Below, piece by piece: positions 23,351 to 33,823 of a DNA stretch of 64,000 nucleotides. Each line of letters opens with the position of its first letter. The stretch's first letter is position 1. Source of the DNA: Loripinus fragilis (lineage: Eukaryota > Mollusca > Bivalvia > Lucinida > Lucinidae); NCBI GenBank assembly GCA_964019695.1, contig OZ026514.1, positions 98,944,845-99,008,844 of the forward strand, in the 5' to 3' direction. The translations under genes were made by a program, and so were the position numbers. A model generated the notes under the pieces. The model ran no database searches. It worked only from the letters and a program-made list of their open reading frames with translations, and was not told where the DNA came from.

Positions 23351-24565
23351 TCAAACAAAGGGCCACCCTTTTCTCGATGATGACGACGGTGATGCCGTCG
23401 ATTTCGGATCAGGACTATACTTTACATCTGTATTCATCTGATATTTCATATTAGCATGATGAGAACGATCCGTCATTCCATTCATCCAGTAGCTATTTCT
23501 TGGAGGGGACACCACTCTCGTTGCTCTTCCTCGTTGTCGCCTTGCTTGACTCCCTCCTTGCTCCAGAAATTTTAGCCTTTCTTCCAAGCGAAACAATCTC
23601 TGTTCTCCCATCTTGTGTTTTTCTTCCAGGTGTTCTATTTGATCTTTCTGACGTTCTTTCTCCTCCACAAGGCAAGATATCTGTTCTTGCTGTATGTTCC
23701 TTTCTTCGATTCCTTCATCTTGCATCTCCTTCAGCATCTCTATCTTTTCTTTCTGTACCGCATTTTCTTCCTCTATATCTTTGAGTTTCATAAGCTGAAC
23801 ATTTAATTCTACTTCCTTTTCTTCGAGGGCCTTCTTATGTTCTTCTAGACGACGTTCCATTTCTTGCAATTCATACGCCTTTCTCGTGAGTTCATCCTTT
23901 TTAATCTTTTCACTGTCACCAAATTCTCTCAACTTCTTGTTATCTATCTGCAGTTGTATTATTTTCTGTTGGAACATGTTTAATTTTTCAATCAGAGATT
24001 TGTTGGTTTTTCTCAGTCTTTCGTTTTCCTCCTTTATCTTTTGAAGTTCTTCTTCAGAGGTTGGAAGGTTCCTTGTTTGCTTGGTTATTTTCTGAAATAG
24101 ATCAGCAATAGTGGGAGCCATACGCACGAGCTCCTGTTCTAATGTCTGCATGTCAACAGCTAGAGTTCCCTCTCGTCGCAGAATCAATGTTGACGTCGCA
24201 GTTGAAGACGATGAAGAAGACACCACTGAACCTGTTTCTAAATGGCGCTCCTGTTCAGTTTCTGGTTCCCGTCTGCTCAGTGTCCCGGTATTTCTCGGTG
24301 ACGGCACAGGTGGTTCGCCAGAACTTGACTGTCGAGCTGTATTATCTGCTTGATTTATGGCAAATGCAGTTCTTGGTGTACCAACTGGCCCAGGTGTGAC
24401 TTGTTTGGGTTGTGGTGCAGCAACAACAGGCGCTACTGCTGCTATGGGTGCACCCACTGGCTGTGGATTGTTCATCGCTCCACTGACGCCAGAGTTTCTT
24501 TGTCGGAGCGCAGCTGCTGGATTCTTTCTTTCACCTGTCTCTCCATCACAACTGCTAACGTTGCT
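23351..24565 (-). CDS. Coiled-coil protein, large terminal exon
   Basis: A 1,215-bp terminal exon, 404 codons plus TGA, preceded on the minus strand by a good acceptor (TTCCTCTTACAG, plus-strand 24566-24577). If translation starts in this exon, the ATG at 24475 gives 374 aa. The frame stays open to the acceptor and adds 30 residues, so the true start is probably upstream. From the internal Met: residues 1-100 are Pro/Ala/Ser/Gln-rich and presumably disordered; about 108-310 form a long heptad coiled coil (LEQELVRMAP, then many E/K/Q/L heptads); about 311-325 are Arg/Gln-rich (RRQRGRA); the tail is Ser/Pro/Asn-rich, ending GWPFV. There is no signal peptide, membrane span or catalytic motif. 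A structural or scaffolding role is guesswork from the fold. I do not recognise the family. Confidence 0.75.
   Translation of the reverse strand, partial: SNVSSCDGETGERKNPAAALRQRNSGVSGAMNNPQPVGAPIAAVAPVVAAPQPKQVTPGPVGTPRTAFAINQADNTARQSSSGEPPVPSPRNTGTLSRREPETEQERHLETGSVVSSSSSSTATSTLILRREGTLAVDMQTLEQELVRMAPTIADLFQKITKQTRNLPTSEEELQKIKEENERLRKTNKSLIEKLNMFQQKIIQLQIDNKKLREFGDSEKIKKDELTRKAYELQEMERRLEEHKKALEEKEVELNVQLMKLKDIEEENAVQKEKIEMLKEMQDEGIEERNIQQEQISCLVEEKERQKDQIEHLEEKHKMGEQRLFRLEERLKFLEQGGSQARRQRGRATRVVSPPRNSYWMNGMTDRSHHANMKYQMNTDVKYSPDPKSTASPSSSSRKGWPFV
24472..24546 (-). CDS. Overlapping 24-aa upstream ORF
   Basis: An ATG at 24546 in a different frame opens 24 codons (starting MERQVKERIQQ) and stops at a TGA that overlaps the 374-aa ORF's ATG as ATGA. 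The peptide is itself coiled-coil-like. If transcripts start upstream without another in-frame ATG it would act as a uORF. If the real start is in an earlier exon it is only a shadow. Confidence 0.3.
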   Translation of the reverse strand: MERQVKERIQQLRSDKETLASVER

Positions 24566-24727
24566 CTGTAAGAGGAAGAATTAGAAGTTATTGTATGGTG
24601 CGTGCGTCTGTCCGGGATGATAATCCATGAGCTTAATCACCCGTATAGACACAAAATCATACAGTATTTGCTTATTACACTAACAACTGCTCACGGAGCC
24701 CTGCAAGTGAACAAGCAGACATTATCA

Positions 24728-24980
24728 TATGAGCCATGATATGGGATTTTCAACAAGGTGGTATGTGCGACCAGCAAAGGCTCAGACCAGCCTGCGCTTA
24801 CGCGCAGCCTGATCAGAGCCTTTGCTGGTCGCTTGAATATTCTATGACTGTTAAGCTGCTGACTGAACAAACTTTGGAGTTTCTAAGCTTAACAAGAGGC
24901 TGCACAGGCTTATCTGAGCCTACACTTGTCAAAACGACCAATTGTTGGAAATCACATGTCACGGCTCATATGGTTTGTGC
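24728..24980 (+). mobile_element. MITE family E, copy 2
   Basis: Ends CATATGAGCCATGATATGGG and CATGTCACGGCTCATATG. The central hairpin has arms GCGACCAGCAAAGGCTC and GAGCCTTTGCTGGTCGC around CTGCGCTTACGCGCAG. Lies just upstream of the coiled-coil exon, in the same orientation as copy 1 on the other side. Confidence 0.8.
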
Positions 24981-25166
24981 GTCTATACAGGATGATACTA
25001 CACGAGTTTTAGCGAGTGTATTATCGCGCGTACAGACGCACAACCTAACAATATCTTGCTTATTGTTGCACATTTTGCATTCCTAGATATTTGATGTTAA
25101 ACATTGGATTGTCAATAAAAGGTGTAACAAGAGAAAAATGCCATATTGTACATTGCATTTACTTGC

Positions 25167-25184
25167 CTTCGGGGTCGCGGCCAT
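25167..25184 (-). CDS. Candidate first coding exon of the coiled-coil gene
   Basis: On the minus strand a CpG-rich segment contains ATGGCCGCGACCCCGAAG followed by GCAAGTAAAT, which fits the consensus of GC-AG introns (AG|GCAAGT). It ends in phase 0, as the acceptor at 24565 requires, and would add MAATPK to the 404 codons of the next exon (410 aa). The frame is open for about 190 bp upstream, so a longer internal exon is also possible. RNA evidence would decide. Confidence 0.35.
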
Positions 25185-25424
25185 GTAAAGCTCAACCCGG
25201 CCGGCCAAGCTACCAATAGCAGCTAGAGTAGTGAAATTATGTTTGGAGAGTCCATATACACGGGTGGTAAACCCGGGAAGAAGCTTCAAAAGGAGGTAAA
25301 GAGTATTGGTTTCAACGGCACATCTGGAACTCTCGAAATTGCTCCAAAGACAGAAACATACAAACAAGGTAGGAATCAGTGACTTTTATCATTAAATTCG
25401 AAGTATCTAGCTATATATGGATAA

Positions 25425-25630
25425 GGGAGCGCAGTGGCTCAGTGGTAGAGTACTTGACTCGAGACCGAGGGGCCGCGGGTTCGAGCCTCACCGGCGTGAC
25501 TTTGTTGTAGTCCTTGAGCAAGACACATTTATCCTAGCTTAGTACTGGTTCAACCCAGGAAGACCCGTCCCTGTTTAACTGAAAGATTGTTGATGGGACA
25601 TACATAATCAAATCCAACAAACAAAAACAA
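25425..25630 (+). repeat. Complete tRNA-derived SINE with 12-bp target duplication
   Basis: tRNA-like head GGGAGCGCAGTGGCTCAGTG (A box) and GGGTTCGAGCC (B box). A body with CCTTGAGCAAGACACATTTA and GTACTGGTTCAACCCAGGA, then a CAAA-rich tail. ATATATGGATAA occurs at 25413-25424 and 25631-25642. The head does not fold into a functional tRNA end to end. Confidence 0.9.
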
Positions 25631-25769
25631 ATATATGGATAATATCGCAGTGGTATTCCGCGTAGAAATAGTTAATCATGCATTTGGCTTAAAACAGCTT
25701 AAAAAAACAACAACAACAAAAAAAAACAACATTCCACTAGGTTCTCATAACAGAGTCTAACATGAAGTT

Positions 25770-26035
25770 GTCTTTTTCAAAATAAGGAAGAGGGAAAAGA
25801 TCAGGAATCGCTTCAATCAAATACCACGCCTGGCTCAGGACACCGTTTGGGAAAATGACAAAACACAAGAAAACATCACATACAAGAGAGCCAAGAGGTT
25901 AGCCCTTTCCCAGCAGGTGACTACAAGGCTGCAAGGAACAGACAAGGCAGTATGACAGACAAATACGAGACACACATAACAAAAAGGACAGATAAAAGAA
26001 GCACCGCCTTGAAACGGTCAGTAAAAAAACTGGAG
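25770..26035 (+). repeat. Dispersed repeat C', forward copy
   Basis: Same blocks as 1-300 in reverse complement, ending ACCGCCTTGAAACGGTCAGT. This terminal motif is shared with family C copies. Confidence 0.55.
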
Positions 26036-26477
26036 GGCTAAAACATGTTTGACAGTACCAACATCACCTTCATATCCGATGTTGATCAAAACGGATAGAT
26101 GTTTGGTTTGCATTAAATATCCCTAACTTATCGATGTATCATATCCTAGTACATACAAATCAGATAAAACAAGGAGATAAGGACTCAACAGTATACACAA
26201 CTGAATCCTGGAATAAAAGAAATACAACAGTAAACTTTTTTTTCAAGAAAGACCCCAAAACTGTGCATAATTTATTGTTTTGCACGAAAACTACATGCCT
26301 GGTACGATACTAGTCATGGTGAAACAAGCACTTTGTATTACCAATCAGGTCAATAAGGCAATGGAGATAATTGATCAAACAAATGACGAGATCATTCCAG
26401 CGACTCGGAGCTTGTTCCAAACCGAGTGAGATAATGTTCCTTTCCTAAATGATTAAATAAAATTAACAAATGGAGGT

Positions 26478-26685
26478 GGGAGCGCAGTGGCTCAGTGGTA
26501 GAGTGCTTGACTCGAGACCGAAGGGTAGCGGGTTCGAGCCTCACCGGCGTCACTGCGTTGTGGTCCTTGAGCAAGACACATTTATCCTAGCTTAGTACTG
26601 GTTAAACCCAGGAAGATTCGTCCCGCATAACTGAAAGATTGTTGAGTGGACGTAAAGAATCAAATCAAACAAACAAACAAACAAA
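26478..26685 (+). repeat. tRNA-derived SINE
   Basis: Same head, boxes, body and tail as the copy at 25425, about 850 bp away. Flanks ACAAATGGAGGT (left) and ACAAATTGAGGT (26681-26692) match at 11 of 12 positions and are the likely target duplication. Confidence 0.9.
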
Positions 26686-27088
26686 TTGAGGTTAACTACT
26701 CTCGAGTAGGAGGTACCGGGGTATGTTGGTACAGTTTTAGAATTTTTGTTGACAATTCTTCTACATCCCAGAAATATTGAGGCTTCTAATTGTAATCAAA
26801 CAATCGAATTGTCCAATAATACCCTGCCTGAACATATGGGCCAGCACATGAAATTTTTGGTACTAATCACCTATGCGCCAAAACCTTTTAACGCCCACGC
26901 TGATGTACTTGGAGCTCTAATAAAAGAATCTATCATGAGTGTGAGGGTAGGACAGAAAAATCTGTCCCGAGGATCGCCGTTTGGCATCACGAGGCTTGCC
27001 GAGTGATGACAAACGGTGATCCCGAGGGGGCGGATTTTTCTATACTGCCACCACACGAATAATGGATTCATTTTCTTGCTCACCACAG

Positions 27089-27091
27089 TTT

Positions 27092-27126
<35 letters not shown>

Positions 27127-27131
27127 TTTTA
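27089..27131. repeat. TTTA microsatellite
   Basis: About ten TTTA units in a row. Confidence 0.9.
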
Positions 27132-27442
27132 AAATAAGCTTCCAGAAGTCCCTGAATATGCTAAGATGCAATCGTACTTGACGTCCTAGGTAAGATAGCA
27201 GGGGTTAGATAAGAATTTCTATCCCAGGGTAAAATCTCAGATATCCTTATCCGGTGTGCAAGAAAATGCTATCTGAGTCTTAACCTACATTCATATGTTG
27301 TGTATGCGAGCAGCGGAGGCTATGATGCCAAAGTACAAAAATCTCGTGTGCTCATTAATAGTATGTTTGTATGAGAGCACTTGAGCTTATTTCACTCATC
27401 AATGAAAAGCATTTTCCTGAAGTAGACTAATGCAGTACTTAC

Positions 27443-27480
27443 AATAGAAGATACCCCTGTAGAGGGTCTGGAGCCCGGTG
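27443..27480 (-). CDS. Candidate 38-bp internal exon, minus strand
   Basis: Bounded on the minus strand by CTTTTCTTTTCAG and a perfect GTAAGT donor. It ends in phase 0 in the frame giving PGSRPSTGVSSI, which would run directly into the large coiled-coil exon at 24565. The disordered Ser/Pro/Gly composition fits that protein's N-terminus. The 25167 segment could be an alternative first exon. Short, so chance is possible. Confidence 0.4.
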
Positions 27481-27584
27481 CTGAAAAGAAAAGAAAGATT
27501 CATGTAGAAAATCTTGCGCCAAATTTGCTGATATACAGACGCGCTTCATACACTAAGCCTATTACGGGGCATTTGGTAACTGGA

Positions 27585-27920
27585 CAACCCTTGAGTCTGC
27601 ACTATTATTACCATTTACATATGATCATCAGATTTAAATGGCACGACCCTTGGGTCTGCACTTTACTCACTTAGTGAGTATTGCACGACCCTTGGGTCTG
27701 CACTATAATCACAATGTCAGTCCGCCCGTGGTCAGTTTGTAAAAAAAACCCTCATAACTCTTGAACCACATGGTATATTTGGATCAAGTCTTGCATACAT
27801 TGTCCAGCCACTGGCATGAAAACGGTTCTATCAATTATTTCTCCAGATATTACGTGAAAACGAAATTATGACGGACGGATGGAGTGTCAGATGGGGACAG
27901 AATGACGGGCAACTCAAATC
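27585..27920 (+). repeat. CACGACCCTTGGGTCTG family copy
   Basis: Three short CACGACCCTTG(G/A)GTCTGCACT units, then the GAACCACATGGTATATTTGGAT leader also seen at 18735 and 19500. Confidence 0.6.
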
Positions 27921-28247
27921 CAGTATAGACTCACTTTGTCAAAGCAGGGTTATGATTATTGGAAGACCAAAACTAAAAACGCTTAGTACCACTTGATGCA
28001 GCGCTTTGTGTGCCATTGTACAGAGTAGCCCTACGCATACGTGTATACGTATCCAATACAGACCAATAGACAGAAATGGTGAAAGGCCTTAAAGAAACAT
28101 GAAATGCTACAGTAGATTGCTGTGATTGATTAATTAAATAGGGTCTGTATCCACGTGATTTTTGTGTTGATACACTGCACGGAATGTGGATTCCTTTTTC
28201 ATAATCTTGAAAATACCGTTTTCGTCGTATTCATCGATCCTACTAAT

Positions 28248-28545
28248 TTAGTACAACTTTCCAGTTCTATCTTTTCTTGATCTATAGTACTTGTCACAGA
28301 ATTTACAGTGAGATTGTCCGTGCATTAATCGCTTCAAGTTTTGTGACAGACTAAAAAAAACACCAGCTGTTAAGTTTTTAGACTTAATTTTTCGCAATAA
28401 CTTTTTTGTCTTCAATTTTAGCAAAATGTGGTCGCGATGAAAAGAATTCAGGAACATCTCCGCCAACTTCTCCAAATGGTTCCAACATTCTAGATACTGC
28501 ATGTTCCTCTGTGCTTAGATGCACTCTTTGGATATTTTAAACAAA
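28248..28545 (-). pseudogene. Unrecognised broken coding segment
   Basis: The first half reads best in one minus-strand frame (about 50 codons, including RMLEPFGEVGGDVPEFF), the second half in another (ending LMHGQSHCKFCDKYYRS...KLY and a stop at 28248). The switch suggests a frameshifted relic. The CxxC in HCKFCDKYY is zinc-finger-like. I cannot name a family. It lies 65 bp from the foldback element at 28612 and could be a remnant of a related element. Confidence 0.3.
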
Positions 28546-28611
28546 GCGCAAATAAACAAAGCCCAAGATGTCAGTCAAAAATGTACATTGCACCGCCCTA
28601 ATTCAATTACT

Positions 28612-29091
28612 CAAGGGTAACAACCTACGTCATAGCATTGATGTTGTAAACACGTAGTACGTCGCCATCTTTGATTTACAAGGTCAGTTTTCCCCTTCGT
28701 AAATTAAACAAATGAGTGTCTGTACAAACAAAGCAGTGCAGGCGGTGCCTAACATCACACTTGAACAGAATATATAACGGTCACGCCCCGATATGCCGTT
28801 GCCTTTGTAATCATTCACCCACAAGAATCGAAGCGGGAGACACGAGGATAATTTTAGCAGTCACCCACTTCGATTTTTGTGGGTGAATGTTTGCAAAGGC
28901 AACAGCATTTCTGGACGTGACCATTGTATATTCTGTTCAAGTGTGATGTTAGGCACCGCCTGCACTGCTTAGTTTTGACAGACACTAATTTGTACGACAT
29001 GTACGAAGGGAAAAACTAACCTTGCAAATCAAAGATGGCGTCATACTACGTGTTTACAACACCCACGCTATGACGTAGGTTGTTACCCCTG
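28612..29091. mobile_element. 480-bp foldback element with 6-bp target duplication
   Basis: The two halves are near-complete reverse complements. Ends CAAGGGTAACAACC and GGTTGTTACCCCTG, flanked by ATTACT at 28606-28611 and 29092-29097. Inner arms include CATTCACCCACA and TGTGGGTGAATG. No ORF. The whole element would form one long hairpin if single-stranded. Confidence 0.9.
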
Positions 29092-29578
29092 ATTACTAAA
29101 GCGATGGATATAATAGAAATCGCGCCTGATCGCTCGTGCGTTAGACTAGTAGGGTCATTTCAAAACCGTTCATTTCATAGCACGTGCATAAGAGAAAAAT
29201 TGCACGTCATGCGATAACCCAGCCTTTGTTCCTACAAATGAGCCTGCTTTAAGTTGATTCTACATATGCACAGTAAATTCTGAGTATGTTAACGGCAGTT
29301 TTATGTTATGCACAGCCTTTGAAGAACGGGATATGCACCGCTTCCGAAAATTTTTGAAACTACCCCTTTCTGTCACGCCTATACGAATTATACCTGTCAT
29401 TAAAAGACTTAGACATTTAAAGCTGGATACTCTGTACTGTCCTTACTAGATAAGTTCAAAGTGACGTCAGAGCATGTTTTGATAATTGGACATTGTCCAT
29501 TGATGTAAATAGGTAAAACGGTTTCGCTAACTTTGTACATTATATTCTTTTATCATTAATATTTGTCATATTTGGGCT

Positions 29579-29655
29579 GGCGCGGTGGTAAGATCGCAGA
29601 CCTCTGTCCCGAAGTTTTGCAATTGAAGGTTCGAACCCCAATCACGGCATATTTT
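29579..29655 (+). repeat. tRNA-like sequence (SINE head or pseudo-tRNA)
   Basis: A-box-like GGCGCGGTGGTAAG and B box GGTTCGAACCCC at tRNA spacing. The acceptor strands do not pair (GGCTGGC against TCACGGC), so a working tRNA gene is unlikely. A different family from the GGGAGCGC SINE. Confidence 0.45.
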
Positions 29656-29920
29656 TTTATCTTTGCTTTTTGATATTTTATGTTTGTGAATGATGACCTT
29701 TATTATTTTTATCGGATATGACAGAAAACGAAAAGCGGAAAGAAGGCGATGACCTGATGACATGTTTTGTAATACATGTAAGTCTACTCTCCTTACACAT
29801 TTTTTAGAAACAGCTGTTTTACAAAAAGGCTTGTCGTTTACCACCCACTTACAAATTTGAGCTTTGCAGCAGTTGGTTTTCTATTAATCATAGAAACATT
29901 GATAATCATTTTACCTACGA

Positions 29921-30031
29921 ATGGAGAAGATAGTTATTCAGGTGACCTCCAGTGACGAAGACACAGACACCGCAACAGAGTGCTCAGACTATTCCGACAC
30001 AGAATCAGTAGACGAAGAATGTTTGTGCTGA
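29921..30031 (+). CDS. Candidate acidic micro-ORF (36 aa)
   Basis: ATG at 29921 followed by an Asp/Glu/Ser/Thr-rich peptide (SSDEDTDTATE...SDTESVDEECLC) and TGA. An upstream ATG at 29719 opens about 20 codons to a GTAAGT donor at about 29778. An acceptor-like TTATTCAG at 29940 would join in phase 0, so the ORF could be the last exon of a tiny gene. Length and composition allow chance. No family recognised. Confidence 0.25.
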   Translation: MEKIVIQVTSSDEDTDTATECSDYSDTESVDEECLC

Positions 30032-30225
30032 CCTCTTTTGTATTGTTTTGTATTGTATTGTAATGAAATGAATATGTGAAGAATGTAAAAAAAAACTAGA
30101 AAAAAAACTCACAAAAAACACTCAAAGAATACTATAGTAAAAACATTTAAAATATAACAAAAATATAATAAAAAGTCATGTTTAGGCAATAATGATATTT
30201 AAAAATATCTCCTTCATGAAAAAAA

Positions 30226-30335
30226 ATCAATCGTGTGGGATTCGAACCCTCGCACGTTTTAAATCTATCGTTAATAGATATAGATACAAATATTTGCCTC
30301 GGCTCAACCGACTGAGCTATGACGGCTTGGTAGAA
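30226..30335 (-). repeat. tRNA-like sequence, reverse orientation
   Basis: On the minus strand: TAGCTCAGTCGGTTGAGC (A box) and GGGTTCGAATCCC (B box), separated by an enlarged insert of about 60 bp. The acceptor ends do not pair. It faces the tRNA-like sequence at 29579, about 0.6 kb away. Confidence 0.45.
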
Positions 30336-30339
30336 TATT

Positions 30340-31799
30340 TCCGTATTTTGAAAACCTTTGTCAGGTTTTAATGTAATTTTTTACCGTTAATAACGGTATA
30401 ACCTGTATTACCTTCAAGTGTTGGTACGCTCTTTTACGACACTTTTAACTTATCTATAGGCTACTATACCTATGAACATTTTTCGAAAATTTTTATTTTC
30501 TTTTTAAATCATTTGTAAAAGTAGAATTAAGCTTTGTTTTCACAATAGAAATAATCAGTACAGCTGAAAACTGTACGGCAAAGTAAATTTATTTATTAAA
30601 TAGGTGTTTTTCTCTTGTTGGTAATTATTTGCGTCCCTCCAATAATTCTAGACCGTTGAATTTTAACATAAATGCAGTTGTTTTGATAGTGATAACTTGT
30701 TAAGATTTACGAAAATGGTAAAATGTTTACCTGAATTTGAGTATTTTTACTGTGTTCTTGAAAAATAAAAACATTATTTTCTACGGCGTTACTTATTAAT
30801 GCATAAGTAACTAATATGAGTTCATTTATGAAACAGTGGTTACTTAGCCTATAATTGTAATTGGTTTTGAAATGGACTATTCCGAAGAGGGGGGTTATCA
30901 AAGTTATTGTTCAATGAATAACGTTTTGATTATTTTTTTCGTTTTTCCAAGGGTAAAGTAAAATTAAATGTAGACTTCTCTTATTAAAAGAGTATTTAAA
31001 ACGTCTTAAATCGGATGTCTTTTCAGTGTAAATGTCGGATGTTCAACATCTGTTCTACCCACGGGCTGTACCTAAATTTCACTCTCGCCAGCTGGTCATT
31101 TGGTCTAACTTCGAATAACTTAGAATTATAATTAATGTTTCTACCAAGAAAATATTTCCAATTATGTGTTGTCAGCAGTTTTCTGGGGCGAACTTATTGA
31201 TAAATTCATTACTATAGATACGAAATTCTTAAATAATCATTGTGACGTCATTCATTCTATAATTAGCCGTGTGCGTGGTTAAATTGTTTCGTTCCACGAT
31301 GAAACAGTAACGAATTTTTCATTTTATTAGAAAATAGGAGCAAGAAAATGTTAAACAAACAAACAGAACGGACCACGAGCATACAAGCAGAAAATATGAA
31401 TAAGCAAAGAAAATAACCTTAGAACGATTAAAGGCAAAACGCGGAAAATAGGTCATTCGATTGGTTTGACCTGAGGTTCGAAACGCGGATCATGTTAGTA
31501 GATTTTTCCTATCACCCGCAAATTCATTTCTGGGTTTGGATTTACTTCTATCTGAAGAAGGAAAATGCATCGGATATCATTTTGGAACTCACAAAAGTTG
31601 ACTTTTTCTAAGACTTTTTCTTTTTAAATACTGTATATCAAGGGACGTAATGCAGTCTAACTTTTTCTTTCCCCGCGGACAAGTATTGGTTTTCATAAAA
31701 GACTGAAGATAACAAGTATTCACAAAAGCTTGCTTCCCAACCACCGTCTGATTGAATAGTTTATTAGCGAAACGTCAAGCATTTAATGACTCATTTAGT
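30340..31799. other. Intergenic, nothing firm
   Basis: AT-rich. A CCTTAGAACGATTAAAGGC string at about 31420 resembles the 3' end of family C. No gene, RNA or complete element seen. Confidence 0.4.
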
Positions 31800-32180
31800 T
31801 TAAACTTTTATTTCATTTTTGTATAACAACATGTGTACATATAATATAATAACTTCACATACATATCATTTCGAAATACAAAAAAGGGATTCAGAAGAAA
31901 GTCTATTGACTTTTGTAAATCTGTTTCCCAGCTATTCAATATTAGAAATACAATAGACGTATGACTTGAATTGACATTAGAATGTAAAGACAATACAGCA
32001 AAAGTTGGATAATTCGAACTGGAATTATCCAAGTTTAGATGTATATATTGTAATGTCAAAACTGCTGTTTAATACAAAGCATGAATTTCGACTTTTGCGA
32101 AGGGGAATGAATATTTTACAAATTACAGTTATCTTTGTTGTCTCCACGCGGGTTGGAGATGAGTAATTCTAAGGGGGTAG
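31800..32180 (-). repeat. LINE 3' tail fragment
   Basis: Shares GATTCAGAAGAAAGTC and neighbouring blocks with 37370-37560, where they follow a recognisable LINE ORF end. Probably the 3' untranslated tail of the same family on the same strand. Confidence 0.45.
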
Positions 32181-32530
32181 GGGGTGATGGTCATTGCCTC
32201 TATGTACCAAGCTTGCAGAATAGTCGTAAACCAACTAATTGTGAATGTACCAGTATTTTGAATAATATGATATTGTTGAGGACATTGTGATATTATTTTT
32301 GCAAATGTGGTGTGATATTTGAGCATCGCTATAATGACTCATTTCAAAGCCGCTTTAATGTATATCTCATTGCGAAAAAAAACTTCATTATTATCCTTCA
32401 TCTATTATTACTCATAAGAACCTTTCAACAACGCCGTTTATAACATGTAACACATGTTATAGTTTTTCTTGTTAAAATTAGAAGATCAAAAGTTACAGAC
32501 TATGCAGCTTTAAGGCGAATTCAGTTTATT

Positions 32531-32668
32531 GCAAAATCTTCATCTATATACACAAAAATCTGTTTGTGCCACAAGCACAAGACCTTTTGGAGAAGTTGGC
32601 AAAATCTTCATCTATATACACAAAAATCTGTTTGTGCCACAAGCACAAGACCTTTTGGAGAAGTTGGC
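32531..32668 (+). repeat. 68-bp tandem duplication
   Basis: Two copies without visible differences of a unit starting GCAAAATCTTCATCTATATA (32531 and 32599). Confidence 0.9.
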
Positions 32669-32689
32669 GGTAAGTCATTTTGACATAAA

Positions 32690-32880
32690 TAGACTGAGTC
32701 AAGTATGTGCAGCCTCCTTTTAAGCCTATAAACTCAAAACAACGTTTGGTCAGTGACCTTAGAGTCATAGAATATTCAACGACTAGCAAAGGCTCTGATC
32801 AGACTGCGCGTATGCGCAGCTGGTCTGAGCCTTTGCTGGTCGCACATACCATAGTGTTGGAAATCTCATGTTGCGGCTCA
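32690..32880 (-). mobile_element. MITE family E, copy 3 (reverse)
   Basis: Carries the same hairpin (GCAAAGGCTCTGATCAG / CTGAGCCTTTGCTGGTCGC around CTGCGCGTATGCGCAG) and the GGAAATCTCATG...GGCTCATATGG end, opposite in orientation to copies 1 and 2. Confidence 0.7.
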
Positions 32881-33272
32881 TATGGAACCATTAGATCCAG
32901 ACATAAGTGGACTGGAAAATGGTGCATGTATTAATGGATACGATTACGAGAAAAAAAGTTTTAAAAGGGCTCTTTACCGTTACGTTAAAAACAAGTCATA
33001 CATTTTAAAAACAGGTGATTCCCCAAGAAAAAACACGTGATTCCCCATCCCCCGTCGCTGGACTGTGATTTAATGTACTGAAATAATGTAGTAAGAAGAC
33101 AAGACAATTAAATAATGTTTCGTATTACCCTTCTGTGTTGTTCTAATACACGTGCTTGGACCACCGTTCCAAGTACGTGAGTTCTATTATGTTATGTTAC
33201 TGACTATATAATAAAGTAGTAAAATGCATAGTAATGATGCAATTCCATTTTTCTTATAAACAGGTATTCTTT

Positions 33273-33823
33273 GACTTTTCGCTTACTGTAAAGGCGGCAC
33301 CTCATGAATGCGTAATTAGGACGGGTCAACCTTAGACATAGGTAAAAGCTGAAAATGAGGCGTGGTTAAATTCAAAAGTAACTGTATCATCTTGCGCCAT
33401 TACCTCAGTATAGACGCAAAATGCATTATTTAGTCCTTAAAGTGCCAGCAAAATAACTGCATCTGAAAATGTCTATTTAACATAAGTATAGGGGCAAACA
33501 TTGTGGACCCAGATCAGACTGCTCCCACAGGAGCAGTCTGATCTGGGTCCACACTGTTTGTCTATGAGGCTTCACATATTTTAGTGGACGACAAAAACAT
33601 ACATTTTGTGATTATGCGCTTTAAGAGTTTATAAATGTGAGGTCAGTGTGTATACGGTTAGGATGTTCATGATTTGCACGCACGTTTGCGCGGCCCAAAA
33701 AGCTTATTATCTCTTTACCAAATTATAAATAGAACCTGATTTCCCTTCCTTAGCAGACGAAATAGCCGAACCACGCCCAGATATGAATATTAAAGTTGCC
33801 GCCTTTGCAGTAAGCGAAAAGTC
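33273..33823 (+). mobile_element. 551-bp MITE with central palindrome, copy 2
   Basis: Same ends, length and internal order as 5329-5879. The palindrome at 33503-33552 has two perfect 23-base arms around CACA. The 88-aa open frame starting inside its right end (33783) is not supported as a gene. Confidence 0.8.

Noticed and set aside
23500..23806. Plus-strand open frames opposite the coiled-coil exon
   Set aside because: Antisense shadows of a Glu/Lys-rich coding strand (Leu/Phe/Ser-rich), without support of their own.
29579..29655. Functional tRNA gene
   Set aside because: A and B boxes are present, but the acceptor stem cannot pair.
30226..30335. Intron-containing tRNA gene
   Set aside because: Insert of about 60 bp, unpaired acceptor ends and truncated arms; better as a SINE-like relic.
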